This document shows, in pieces, positions 17,224 to 26,113 of a stretch of 64,000 bases of DNA (positions within the stretch are counted from its first letter, which is position 1; each line of letters opens with the position of its first letter). This stretch comes from a virus. Under the pieces are notes generated by a model. That model saw only the letters and a program-made list of their open reading frames with translations. It was not told where the DNA came from and ran no database searches. The stretch spans positions 1-64,000 of the IMG/VR virus record IMGVR_UViG_3300032053_000019; one strand, 5' to 3'. The position numbers were made by a program, and so were the translations under genes.

Positions 17224-19769
17224 TGAACTTCGAGCAACTGATTGCCAAGACCGATTCATGGAAGGTCTTTCTCGCTGAGATTGAACCGTGCCACGAAGTT
17301 GAGTCTTTGACATGGACACCGGACGGTGTCTACACAAACCTCTGGTGGGCCGCCTATTCATATGGTGTTGTCTCTCGAGTAACTCAAGATGGAGTTGAAT
17401 ATACGGAAGCCTACTCCCTTCAAGAGGCAGACGACAACGCCGAGTATTTTTATTATGACTTGGCTAATCAAAAACTTTATCTGCATACGACTGACACTGA
17501 CGACCCCGGAACTCAAACAGCCCCTCCATTGTATGACTACGTGATCCTAGCCTTTTTCTGGAGATACTTCTCCAACACTCAGTATGGTGATAGTGAGATA
17601 GTCCTTCCTCGTATTACCCAAGCATTGAAAGACGGAGGGTTTGAGCAGTGGACTTCAGCAACCGTACCAGTAGAATGGACAAAGACAGAGACAGGAACCT
17701 CAACAGTCAATAGGGAGCAGACAGAAGCCTACGATGGTGCGTTCTGCTTGAGGCTAGACGTTGATGCGGGCAACTCAGTAGTTGATGTCCACCAACATAT
17801 TCGTTTGGTCCCTGGAACCGTTTGCAAGATTAAGTTCCGGTTTAAACAAACTGGAGCGGCAACATCCGCAGTTCAGATTAAGGATGCAGGCGGAAATGTT
17901 TATCTGCAATCGGATGGTACCTGGGATGCGGGAGTGTCAACGATTGCTATGGTACACCAGGATGAGTGGACGGAATATGAACTATCCTTTACTGCCCATG
18001 CTTCATATAGTGACTATATCATTGACTTTGTTAGTGACGCCTCAGCATCCGAGTCCCTGTACTTCGATAAAGCAAGTTTGATTATTGAACGAGAGGCAAA
18101 CCCGTATCTTCCTTATATCACTACAGCAGGAATGCCCGAACTCCACCAGTCGGTTTCACCCTTCCATGAGAGCGCGATGACAATGGAGTTTGGTTCACTG
18201 CAGTTCTTGAATGATGGTTGGTGGTATGGACAGATGCAAAGTTACTACTGGAATCTCAAGGATGTGGTAATTCGATTCGGTGCCAAGGACTTCACTTATG
18301 ATCAATACGAGGATGTCTTCCATGGTTTGGCAAGATATCCGAAAGCGAGTGATGTCATTGTCTCCGTTGATGTGATTGATCATAAGGCGTTTACCTATAA
18401 GAACGTTCCCCTCACGACCTATGAAGTAACTACCTATCCCAATCTTGAGGATGGTGCTGAGGGCTCGTCCATTCCGATCATCTATGGTGAGTTTGAGGAA
18501 GTGGTGGCAACCCTGGTTGATGCCACAACCTATCGGTTCAAGTTAGCCTGCCATGCACTAGAGGCAATCGTTGACGTTTGGAAAAATGGTCAATTGCTGG
18601 CCACTCCGGCTGACTACTCAGTTGACCTTCCCAATGGGGAGTTCACTCTAGTTGCCAATCCTGGACTAGCTTTTGTTACTGCCCATGTCAAGGGCAGGAA
18701 GTGCGGTATTCTTGATGGTGCCTATTCCGAGAACGTTGCCGATATCTTATATGATTTATTGACCACCTATGCTGGAGTAGCGGTGGAGGATGTTGATCTG
18801 AAGTCGTTTCTTGATCTAAAAAATGGCCGTTCACAAAAGCATCAACTCTATCTAGATACCTCTCTTCCTGCTCTCGAAAGCGTTCGTACTCTACAGGTGT
18901 CTGCACTGTTCCATCTATCCCCTCTACTTAATGGACAACTAGGCGCGTTCCGATATTACGAAGGAACGGATAGTGATACTCCAGTGGTGGTAGATGAGGA
19001 TATTGAGGACTTCGGTTTGGAGTTTGATACCGAGGGTGTTTACAAAACCATTCAGATTAATTATGGTTTCTTACCCAGTGAGAATCATTACTCTAGTATT
19101 GAGATCGTTTCGGAAAAAACTGATTGGAAGCATAAGAATAAGTTAACTCTTCCTTTAACAACTTCACTCCGCCTCCAGGCAGATGCCGGAGAGTTGGGGG
19201 CTTATTACGTCGGCGTTTTACAAGATCCTTTGAAAAAGGTTACTGGTATACTTCCCTCTAAAATGTTTTCTTCTTTCCCCGGGAGTAAGGTGATCATCAC
19301 AAAGACACGATTGCTTTCCGATGGGACAGTTTACTCCGTTCTGGCTTCCGAACCGTACAGATTGCTAGACCTTAAAAAGTCCATGCAGTCAGGAAAGGTT
19401 GGAGTCATTGCTTGGGAAGATTTACAATCGTCGGGCGGTGGGTTTTGTGAGGTGTGTTATCACTGCCAAGTTTGTAATACGGTGCAGTCTGGTGCTTGTA
19501 CAAGTTGTTATGCCTGCCAACTTTGTGTCTCTGGTCAATGTGCGACTTGTCAAACCTGCTATTACTGCCAGGCGTGTGTCTCGGGACAATGTACCACTTG
19601 TCAGATTTGTAACACATGTCAGTCATGTGATGCTTGTCAAGGTGGTCAGTGTGGAATTTGTGTAACTTGTCAACAGTGTGTCACTGGTGAGTGTACTACT
19701 TGTATGCATTGTGATAGCTGTCAAAAATGTGATAGCTGTCAAAAATGCTACGGAGGAATTTTACCATAA
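17223..19769 (+). CDS. Tail tip protein with carbohydrate-binding-like domain and Cys-rich tail
   Basis: An 848-residue tail protein starting at GTG 17223. Residues 1-135 continue the tail-tip fold, about 140-290 look like a CBM-type jelly roll (DGGFEQWTSATVPVEW start, an EYELSFTAHA strand), and 290-735 resemble phage tail hub or minor tail proteins. Residues 742-842 are unlike the rest: 30 cysteines in 101 residues, nearly all as CxxC steps with a four-residue break (VSGQ or VTGE) every few units, ending in YGGILP. A free peptide of the same type and a radical SAM/SPASM enzyme follow, so the tail is probably post-translationally modified. Confidence 0.75.
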   Translation: MNFEQLIAKTDSWKVFLAEIEPCHEVESLTWTPDGVYTNLWWAAYSYGVVSRVTQDGVEYTEAYSLQEADDNAEYFYYDLANQKLYLHTTDTDDPGTQTAPPLYDYVILAFFWRYFSNTQYGDSEIVLPRITQALKDGGFEQWTSATVPVEWTKTETGTSTVNREQTEAYDGAFCLRLDVDAGNSVVDVHQHIRLVPGTVCKIKFRFKQTGAATSAVQIKDAGGNVYLQSDGTWDAGVSTIAMVHQDEWTEYELSFTAHASYSDYIIDFVSDASASESLYFDKASLIIEREANPYLPYITTAGMPELHQSVSPFHESAMTMEFGSLQFLNDGWWYGQMQSYYWNLKDVVIRFGAKDFTYDQYEDVFHGLARYPKASDVIVSVDVIDHKAFTYKNVPLTTYEVTTYPNLEDGAEGSSIPIIYGEFEEVVATLVDATTYRFKLACHALEAIVDVWKNGQLLATPADYSVDLPNGEFTLVANPGLAFVTAHVKGRKCGILDGAYSENVADILYDLLTTYAGVAVEDVDLKSFLDLKNGRSQKHQLYLDTSLPALESVRTLQVSALFHLSPLLNGQLGAFRYYEGTDSDTPVVVDEDIEDFGLEFDTEGVYKTIQINYGFLPSENHYSSIEIVSEKTDWKHKNKLTLPLTTSLRLQADAGELGAYYVGVLQDPLKKVTGILPSKMFSSFPGSKVIITKTRLLSDGTVYSVLASEPYRLLDLKKSMQSGKVGVIAWEDLQSSGGGFCEVCYHCQVCNTVQSGACTSCYACQLCVSGQCATCQTCYYCQACVSGQCTTCQICNTCQSCDACQGGQCGICVTCQQCVTGECTTCMHCDSCQKCDSCQKCYGGILP
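19446..19748 (+). repeat. CxxC tandem repeat region of the tail protein
   Basis: Codes for residues 742-842 with 30 cysteines. Typical unit: C-(A/T)-T-C-Q-(T/I)-C-(Y/N)-(Y/T)-C-Q-(A/S)-C followed by (V/T)SGQ or TGE. Repeated words at DNA level include TGTCAAAAATGTGATAGCTG near the end. The same unit architecture recurs in 19769-20092. Confidence 0.85.
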
Positions 19770-20092
19770 TGGCTTGCCCAACATGTCAGAGTTGTGATGC
19801 CTGTCAGGCATGTTTTGCCGCCGTATGCGGAAGTTGTCAGGTTTGTGTGGCATGTCAAGCCGCCTGCTATATAGGACAGTGTGGTACTTGTGAACTTTGT
19901 AATACCTGTCAAGCCGCCTGCTATACAGGGCAGTGTCCCACTTGTCAGTTATGCGATTCGTGTCAAAGTTGTTATACGGCTCAGTGTTCGACGTGTCAGA
20001 TTTGTAATACATGCCAGTCGGCGTGTTATTCAGGGGAGTGTCCCACTTGTCAGATTTGTAATAATTGTCAGTTATGTGTTACGTACCAATAG
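19769..20092 (+). CDS. Cysteine-repeat peptide, candidate radical SAM substrate
   Basis: A 107-residue peptide with 30 cysteines (28 percent), almost wholly CxxC steps. Larger units of about 16-17 residues read CQ(A/S)ACY(I/T/S)G(Q/E)C(P/G)TCQLC. ATG 19769 follows CGGAGGAATTTTACCATA, and its first base is the last of the tail protein stop, so the two are translationally coupled. There is no leader resembling classical RiPP precursors and no signal peptide. Known radical SAM systems acting on cysteine-repeat targets (the CXXX-repeat families) give a precedent. It may form a rigid, cross-linked or metal-binding rod attached to the tail tip. Function inferred from context. Confidence 0.75.
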   Translation: MACPTCQSCDACQACFAAVCGSCQVCVACQAACYIGQCGTCELCNTCQAACYTGQCPTCQLCDSCQSCYTAQCSTCQICNTCQSACYSGECPTCQICNNCQLCVTYQ

Positions 20093-20101
20093 GAGTAAAC
20101 T

Positions 20102-21442
20102 ATGAATGATAAAGCATGTCTTAACTGTTACCATTGCGAGAAAGGGGTAGCAAAACATGTGAACGCAGAAATGTTTCTTCAGGCTCAAGCCGATGGGAAG
20201 ATTCCTGAGGAGTGGTTCGTGAAGGATGATTCCATTGACTGTGCCGATTGTTACCACTGCCAAAAGTGCTATGCTGATCAAAAAGACAAAGGTACTAGTG
20301 GGCAGAACGAAGCAAACTATTTCGTTTTTCTAACGAACGAATGTAACCTTCGTTGTACCTATTGTTACGCAACGAAGAAACCGATCTCCGCAACTAAGGA
20401 AATGCTTGATCGGCTGAAAGTCTTTCTCACCGAGGAGGAAGACAAACGGTTGGGCGCTCATGACATCAGTATTCAATTCTTCGGAGGAGAGCCAACGGTT
20501 GAGTGGAATAGCCTCACTCAATTTGTAGAGGAGTTCTCTGACTATTACAATAAGTTGTATGGACGAAAGGTTCGTTGGGGTATGACCACCAACGCAACTC
20601 TTCTCAATCGGGAGCGTTTGGAGTTCATGAAGAAGTGGGAGATGATTCCTCTCTTCAGTATTGACGGACGACCAGAGACTCATGATCATCATAGGAAGAC
20701 AGTTGGTGGGGGAAACTCCCATCATCTTATTCCATTGGATTTGATCTTGGAGTATTACCCAACTCCGGAAATACGTCCGACCATTACCCCTGATACGGTA
20801 GCAGACTGGTTGGCTGATCTTCGCTGGTTCCATAGCAAGGGGTTGTATATTGTAGCTACTGAAGTAGCGTACGAGGCGGATTGGACAGAAGAGAGCCTTT
20901 TGTCGGCCCGCCAAATGTACGAGAGTCTTGCCGAGATTTACGTTGAACGAAGGCGGGCGGGACTACCAGTCTGGATGAAGTTCATTGAGGATGGTCTTGG
21001 GTTCCTTGGATCACAAGAACAAACCGGCCACGTTTGCGGAATTGCACGTGGTGTGGTGGGCGTTGATTCCGAAGGGAAGTTGTTTGCTTGCCAACGGTAT
21101 GCCTCGTTCTCGGATCCATCACTGGCGATCGGTGACATTTGGAAAGGGTTTGATGAGCATAAACTGGCTGAGGTTCAGGATCTCAAGCGGGAGTATATGT
21201 ATCCTGATCCTACCTCGGGGTTCAAGTGTGACGATTGTGTGGCTAAATGGAGATGCCGAGGTGGGTGTAATGCGATGAACTTTCAATGCACGGGTGATCG
21301 TAAGATGATTCTCACCAACCATTGTAAGTTTCAAAGGATGTGGGCTGAGATTTCCCTCACTGCCCTTGCACGAACGGGGGAGCTTTGGGGAAAGAAATAT
21401 AAAAAACCTGGTACGTGTGAAGATCAACCTAGCGAGAGATAA
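20102..21442 (+). CDS. Radical SAM/SPASM peptide maturase with Cys-repeat N-terminus
   Basis: A 446-residue radical SAM enzyme. The catalytic cluster motif is C81-x3-C85-x2-C88 (CNLRCTYC), with FGGEP at 127-131. The C-terminal SPASM domain has C312, GKLFAC (C330), C376-x2-C379-x5-C385-x3-C389, C396 and C408, enough for two auxiliary clusters, as in anSME and sactipeptide or ranthipeptide maturases. The first 56 residues carry seven extra cysteines in CLNCYHC and CADCYHCQKC, matching words in the tail protein repeat. It follows the Cys-repeat peptide by 9 bp with AGGAGTAAACT. It would cross-link or otherwise modify the cysteine repeats; the chemistry is unknown. Confidence 0.85.
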   Translation: MNDKACLNCYHCEKGVAKHVNAEMFLQAQADGKIPEEWFVKDDSIDCADCYHCQKCYADQKDKGTSGQNEANYFVFLTNECNLRCTYCYATKKPISATKEMLDRLKVFLTEEEDKRLGAHDISIQFFGGEPTVEWNSLTQFVEEFSDYYNKLYGRKVRWGMTTNATLLNRERLEFMKKWEMIPLFSIDGRPETHDHHRKTVGGGNSHHLIPLDLILEYYPTPEIRPTITPDTVADWLADLRWFHSKGLYIVATEVAYEADWTEESLLSARQMYESLAEIYVERRRAGLPVWMKFIEDGLGFLGSQEQTGHVCGIARGVVGVDSEGKLFACQRYASFSDPSLAIGDIWKGFDEHKLAEVQDLKREYMYPDPTSGFKCDDCVAKWRCRGGCNAMNFQCTGDRKMILTNHCKFQRMWAEISLTALARTGELWGKKYKKPGTCEDQPSER

Positions 21443-21444
21443 CA

Positions 21445-22692
21445 ATGCCTGGAAGCAGAGAACGGTTCATTACTGAGGCGGAACTAGACCGCATTCTACA
21501 GAACTATCTCAAAAGAATAAAAGCAATAGTAAGTGGGGCGTCCGTCTTTACGGACTTAACGGATGTTCCAAATAGTTATGCTGGAGAAGGTGGAAAGGTT
21601 GTCGTGGTGAAGGCAACTGTAGATGGTCTTGAGTTTGCCGCCGCTGGTGCAGGCGACATGATGAAGGCCATCTACGATACCAACGACGATGGTGTGGTGG
21701 ATGCGTCTGACTATGCCACTGAGGCGGGGGATGCTGATACGGTCGATGGAGACCATGCCGCTGACTTTGCTCCTGTCTCCCATCAGCATGGCGGTGGAGA
21801 CATTATCTCTCAGGTAGGTGATTCAGACAAGGTTGATGGAGAGCATGCCTCAGCGTTTGCCGACGCGTTACATAAGGCACAACACGAAAGTGGTGGGGGT
21901 GCTGATGCGATCAAGCTGGACGATTTAGCCGCTCCGGACGATAACACAGACCTTGATGTTTCGCCGACACTCCATGGCCTTGCTCCGAAGCGAGACGGAG
22001 ATGCTAAGAGTTTCTTGAGTGGATTAGGAACATGGCTAAAGCCGGGAATATATACTCTTCTCAATGAACCCTTCGATGGACTCAATACTGCCAATATTAA
22101 TGCGCAAGGATCATATACTAACTTTGGCGCATGGGCAGTAACTCTGATTGGGGACACCACGGCGAAGGTTGTTGTTAATGCGGGCGCGGATAAGATGGGA
22201 CAACTTGACGGCGATACCGTGATAGAAGGGACGTCACGATGCTACATAATAACCGGGGCGACGTGGCCCTGGGGCTTATGTTGGGGGACTCGTTTCCATT
22301 GTAAAATTAGAACGTCAGATAAAACTGTGGGAACAAAGGGGGTTCAGATCGGAGGGGCGGCGAACGCCGATTGCTATCAGGTTTATTTTAATACTGTAAG
22401 CGGAGGGAGCCTAGCCTATTGGAATGGGTCATCTATTACCTCGTTAGTGAATCCCGTCGTCAATAATCAGTGGTACGAAGTCGACATTTTCATCTGCGGA
22501 TATTCAACGCCTTCCGCACTCGTCTTCATTGACGGAGTTCAGATGGGAGCACCGAAGGCGTGCCGCGCGAACTCTGAAAACTGGAATCAGGTGTCCTTTT
22601 ATTGTAATACCGCAGGTACGGCGGCCCGTATCAATCTTGATTTCGACGATCTTCAGATAGCAACCAATTGGTTCTGGAGTTTGCAGGATTAA
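21445..22692 (+). CDS. Tail fibre protein with LamG-like tip
   Basis: A 415-residue fibre protein starting 2 bp after the maturase gene. The N-terminal helix and FTDLTDVPNSYAGEGGK segment are typical of phage fibre attachment regions. The middle has DADTVDGDHAADFAPVSHQH and a second DKVDGEHASAFA copy, a collagen-free repeat common in fibres. The C-terminal 200 residues form a LamG-like beta sandwich (WYEVDIFICG, ALVFIDGVQMG). Likely receptor binding. Confidence 0.7.
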   Translation: MPGSRERFITEAELDRILQNYLKRIKAIVSGASVFTDLTDVPNSYAGEGGKVVVVKATVDGLEFAAAGAGDMMKAIYDTNDDGVVDASDYATEAGDADTVDGDHAADFAPVSHQHGGGDIISQVGDSDKVDGEHASAFADALHKAQHESGGGADAIKLDDLAAPDDNTDLDVSPTLHGLAPKRDGDAKSFLSGLGTWLKPGIYTLLNEPFDGLNTANINAQGSYTNFGAWAVTLIGDTTAKVVVNAGADKMGQLDGDTVIEGTSRCYIITGATWPWGLCWGTRFHCKIRTSDKTVGTKGVQIGGAANADCYQVYFNTVSGGSLAYWNGSSITSLVNPVVNNQWYEVDIFICGYSTPSALVFIDGVQMGAPKACRANSENWNQVSFYCNTAGTAARINLDFDDLQIATNWFWSLQD

Positions 22693-22730
22693 CTTAATGA
22701 TACAGAAAACAAATGTTGAAGGAGGGTCAG

Positions 22731-22985
22731 ATGATCCTTGGCCTGTACTTCTTGATCGGAGTCGTTCAGGACTTTTTGATCGCAAAGTACTATCTAGCCC
22801 TATCACGTCACTCGGTCTGGTTGGCCTCTATCTTGGCCATGGTCATTACGTATGGAACTATGAAAGTATTCAATCTTACATTCGGATCAGATTCCCTCTT
22901 CCTCGCGTATGCGTTGGGAACTGGGGCTGGAACCTTTCTTGGATGTAGAAAAAGGAGAGTTAAACATGGCACCAGAAGAATTTGA
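22731..22985 (+). CDS. Small membrane protein, possible holin
   Basis: An 84-residue protein with three hydrophobic segments (about 1-17, 25-43, 55-70) and a basic C-terminal tail, the general form of a class I holin. ATG 22731 is chosen because GAAGGAGG sits 5 bp upstream; ATG 22713 has no site. It overlaps the next, XhlA-like gene by 20 bp. No endolysin is evident within the window next to it. Confidence 0.55.
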   Translation: MILGLYFLIGVVQDFLIAKYYLALSRHSVWLASILAMVITYGTMKVFNLTFGSDSLFLAYALGTGAGTFLGCRKRRVKHGTRRI

Positions 22986-23268
22986 ACGTTACCTGCGGGA
23001 AGTCGCTGAATTTAAAGGACGAGCTGAGGAAGCACTAAGGGTAGCGAATGAAAACATTACCGCTATTATTGGTTCACTAAAAAGCAATCACGAATGTATT
23101 TGTGAAGTAAAGCAAGCGGTTGAAGATATACAACAAGAAATTGCTATCCAAAAAGCAGTACAGAAGGTCAAGAATGGTATGTATGGAGCAGTGGGTGGGT
23201 TCGCATCAGCCATACTTCTATTTCTTGTTTCGGCGTTGTTGAAGTTAAAACTATTCGGAGGGAACTAA
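22966..23268 (+). CDS. XhlA-like holin-associated protein
   Basis: A 100-residue protein with a long N-terminal coiled coil (about 5-70) and one C-terminal transmembrane helix (about 74-94, GAVGGFASAILLFLVSALL), the architecture of haemolysin XhlA-type proteins that work with holins in lysis. ATG 22966 follows AAAGGAGAGTTAAAC. Confidence 0.6.
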   Translation: MAPEEFERYLREVAEFKGRAEEALRVANENITAIIGSLKSNHECICEVKQAVEDIQQEIAIQKAVQKVKNGMYGAVGGFASAILLFLVSALLKLKLFGGN

Positions 23269-23269
23269 T

Positions 23270-23575
23270 ATGAATTGCTCAATCGAAGAGGCGGAACGAA
23301 GCGCACTTAGTCAGGTCAAGTTTATCAATGCCGTACTTGAGGAGTGCCGAAAAAGGAACCAGGATTTAACTACAAAGTTCGGTCCCTCCTATGGTAAGTT
23401 TGTGGGCATCGGCACTGTCTATGAGGAGGCTATTCATTCACTACGAAAGGTCAAGTCCGAACTCGATGGGTTCCTTGATGTTATCCGAGAAAATCTGAGG
23501 CGAGAGGTGATCAGGCGACCAAAGGTACGGTATCCTGAGCCCATGGGTAACTCCCCTGAACTACCTATTTTTTAG
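23270..23575 (+). CDS. Hypothetical helical protein (101 aa)
   Basis: A 101-residue, mostly helical soluble protein with a proline-rich end, 1 bp after the XhlA-like gene. It is the last gene before an early promoter, so it probably ends the late operon. No family recognised. Confidence 0.5.
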   Translation: MNCSIEEAERSALSQVKFINAVLEECRKRNQDLTTKFGPSYGKFVGIGTVYEEAIHSLRKVKSELDGFLDVIRENLRREVIRRPKVRYPEPMGNSPELPIF

Positions 23576-23668
23576 GGGACTCTGGGGACATGATCAAAGG
23601 AAATTGAAAATATTTTCTATTCTCTTTCTTATCAATAGTTTATAGTACCCATTTTAGGAAAGTAATGC

Positions 23669-23697
23669 TTGACACTTAGAAAACCATCATATATAAT
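23669..23697 (+). promoter_or_regulatory. Sigma70 early promoter P1
   Basis: TTGACA (23669-23674), 17-bp spacer, TATAAT (23692-23697): both hexamers perfect. Context GTAATGC before -35, CTTAGAAA after it and AATAGTGAGGATGAAAATGAG after -10 recur in P2 and P3. An AT-rich block with ATTTTCTATTC lies about 50 bp upstream. It drives the first early block. Confidence 0.9.
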
Positions 23698-23728
23698 AAT
23701 AGTGAGGATGAAAATGAGAAAGGCAAAG

Positions 23729-24205
23729 ATGGTAAAAGAAATCCTTCAGGTCCTGAGCCTAAGCCTTTTCCTTTTTGGATTTGCAAAGCATCCTTTGATC
23801 ATTGGAGCCGATTCAGTTTCGGAACAAACCATCCGGCAAAGTATCAATAAATTGAGTGGGTGGGATCGGCGGTGCATCTGGGAAATTCGGATCATTACTT
23901 CAGAAGATGAGTGGGCAACTGAACTCTCCGGATATCGGCCGAAGAGTGCTTTGGGGATGTGTGAGAGTGATGGTGGTCGGATCCTCCTTCGTGCAACTCC
24001 TGGTGTGGTGGTGACCGAGTATAACATCCTTCATGAGATTGGTCATGCAGTTTGGTTCCTTCGGTTGACGCAGAGTGAACGTAAGGACGTTGAGGAACTT
24101 TTTGATCAGGCCAAGAAGGGGTTGGTTTCCTTCCCCACGAAGTATAGTGAGAAGAACGTTGAGGAGTTCTTCGCCGAATCGTTTGCGCTTGCGAAGGGAG
24201 TCTGA
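23729..24205 (+). CDS. HExxH zincin-like metallopeptidase
   Basis: A 158-residue protein with HEIGH at 102-106 (zinc-binding HExxH) and a later EEFFAESFAL helix that can give the third ligand, as in compact gluzincins. The first 25 residues are hydrophobic and could be a membrane anchor. ATG 23729 is chosen by analogy with the other promoter-proximal genes, where the word GGCAAAG precedes the start; ATGs at 23708 and 23714 are possible. First gene after P1. Target unknown. Confidence 0.65.
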   Translation: MVKEILQVLSLSLFLFGFAKHPLIIGADSVSEQTIRQSINKLSGWDRRCIWEIRIITSEDEWATELSGYRPKSALGMCESDGGRILLRATPGVVVTEYNILHEIGHAVWFLRLTQSERKDVEELFDQAKKGLVSFPTKYSEKNVEEFFAESFALAKGV

Positions 24206-24207
24206 CC

Positions 24208-24768
24208 ATGGATAATTTCGTGACTTACGATCCATCGCGGACTATCGGAGATAACTTGATCAACAAGATCAATCATGGCGACCATGTGGTCATCATTGAA
24301 ACCAACGAACTAGCAGTAGTTGAGCGCGTTTTCAAAACCAGCGCCTTTGGTCCTGCACTCCTGGTCGTTCGCCTTCAGACCCGCCGAGCCGATGGTGACC
24401 CAGTGGTCGTCGTTGAGGAGCGGGAAGTAAGAGTCAATCATGGCTCCTCCTCTCAGGATCAGTCGGCGCTCGAATCCTCGCGCCCAACTGGATTGATTGG
24501 TCCTGAGAGCAGGGGTCGTGAGGGGCTGGTACCCGGGGCGGAGAATTCCGCCTCTGCCGATGAACAATTGGCACCAGCTTCCTCCCCCCTCATTGATGCC
24601 AAGGCCGAACGCGCCTATCAGTTCTCCGCCCAATGGTTGTGCAGGGCCAACGAGGCCAGTGAGAAGGGCCTGAAGGCGAAGGCAGAGAGGTACTATCAGA
24701 TATCTGCCCGGTGGCTCATGCGCTATAATGACCTGGTTGAGAAGCACGGAGCCAAGGGGATTAAGTGA
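24208..24768 (+). CDS. Hypothetical protein (186 aa)
   Basis: N-terminal small beta domain (about 1-75), a Ser/Glu-rich disordered linker (80-130), and a C-terminal helical hairpin containing two similar copies of AERAYQFSAQWL and AERYYQISARWL. No family recognised. Its stop overlaps the next start (GTGATG). Confidence 0.5.
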   Translation: MDNFVTYDPSRTIGDNLINKINHGDHVVIIETNELAVVERVFKTSAFGPALLVVRLQTRRADGDPVVVVEEREVRVNHGSSSQDQSALESSRPTGLIGPESRGREGLVPGAENSASADEQLAPASSPLIDAKAERAYQFSAQWLCRANEASEKGLKAKAERYYQISARWLMRYNDLVEKHGAKGIK

Positions 24769-26111
24769 TGAACGACCAGCCGATCAAAGAGGAACGAATC
24801 TTCGAGATCCCGGATTGTAATTGGCGCCTCTTTGAGGAACGATTCCTCAAGATCCTGAAGCGCTCTAAAAAGTTGAACTGCGGAGAGGTCGGCTATGAGA
24901 TCGTTAAGGAGACGATCAAGCAAGCCCCTTCCATCATTATTAAGGGCGACTATGATCAGGGCGGCGTTGATGAGATCAAGGAAGACAAGCGTCTGATCAA
25001 GTGGCGCACGATTCGGGTCTGGGGCGACTCGCCCAAGATTGCTGGTTGGACCTTCATCGCAAAACTCGAGCATGATGAAAAGATCGGTACCTGCGTCAAG
25101 ACACTTCCTGGATATGAGATTCCGATTGAATATCGGGACGCCGATCGTTACACTTGCGATCACTGCCGGAAGCACCTCTGGCGCCGAGATACCTTCATCG
25201 TTCGGAATGATGAAGGCGTGCACAAGCAAGTCGGTCGTCAGTGCCTTCGGGATTTCTTGGGGCATGAGAATCCTGAGCACGCCGCCCAATATGCGGAATA
25301 CTTCCTAGCGGTCTTCCGCATGGCGGACGATGCTGAGGAATATGGTTGGGGCAGTGGACACTATGAAGAGGAATACTTCGAACTCAAGCAGGTCCTGGCT
25401 CACACCATCGCGGCCATTGCGACCTACGGATGGTTGTCCCGATCAAAGGCAGATACGGGATTGGGTCAGGCTACTGCCTCAAGAGTGGGAGAGTACTTCG
25501 CTACTGACCCCTCAGGGCATGATGAGACATTAAACTTCACTTCAGAAATGCTGGTGGAGGCGGATAGAATTATTGAATGGGCCTCCTCCCTTCCTCAGGA
25601 AGAGATAGACAAGGACGATTACATTTACAATCTTAGCATCATTGCGAAGGCAGGCGTTACCACTCCTCGGCGGTTTGGGTTTGCGTGCTCCATGGTCGCC
25701 GCCTATAATTATCGCATGGGCAAGGCGGCTGAGCAGTCGGCAAAGATGGTTGAGGCGGAGAAGTCAAAACACTTCGGGGAGGTGGGCACACGACTCCTGA
25801 TAGGCGAAGCCATCCTAGTTGGGGAGTATGGGCCCTTCGACACTCAGTGGGGCCTCTCCCGCCTTTATAAGTTCAAAAAGGACAACTTCGTTTTCACATG
25901 GTTCACCGGATCGGTCCTCAATCACGAAACCAAGGTCTATAGCAAAGAAGGTTACCAGACCAATTATAAAAAGGTTGAGATCGGTGAGATCGTGATGATC
26001 AAAAAGGCCACAGTTAGAGAGCATAAGGAGTGGCACGGATGGAAGGAGACTTCAATCACCCACCTAACCTTTGAGGGACTCAAGCATGAGCAACCCTATC
26101 AGGGAGAATGA
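24768..26111 (+). CDS. Phage or plasmid protein with CxxC...C zinc motif (447 aa)
   Basis: A 447-residue protein. The segment CDHCRKHLWRRDTFIV, followed about 20 residues on by VGRQCLRDFLGH, is a zinc-knuckle arrangement I associate with large hypothetical proteins of phages and plasmids. The rest is mixed alpha/beta with an acidic middle. It may bind nucleic acid. ATG 24768 overlaps the previous stop. Confidence 0.55.
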   Translation: MNDQPIKEERIFEIPDCNWRLFEERFLKILKRSKKLNCGEVGYEIVKETIKQAPSIIIKGDYDQGGVDEIKEDKRLIKWRTIRVWGDSPKIAGWTFIAKLEHDEKIGTCVKTLPGYEIPIEYRDADRYTCDHCRKHLWRRDTFIVRNDEGVHKQVGRQCLRDFLGHENPEHAAQYAEYFLAVFRMADDAEEYGWGSGHYEEEYFELKQVLAHTIAAIATYGWLSRSKADTGLGQATASRVGEYFATDPSGHDETLNFTSEMLVEADRIIEWASSLPQEEIDKDDYIYNLSIIAKAGVTTPRRFGFACSMVAAYNYRMGKAAEQSAKMVEAEKSKHFGEVGTRLLIGEAILVGEYGPFDTQWGLSRLYKFKKDNFVFTWFTGSVLNHETKVYSKEGYQTNYKKVEIGEIVMIKKATVREHKEWHGWKETSITHLTFEGLKHEQPYQGE

Positions 26112-26113
26112 AG

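Noticed and set aside
23563-23576. Terminator after gene 23270
   Set aside because: The T run lies inside the loop of a 4-bp stem, not after it.
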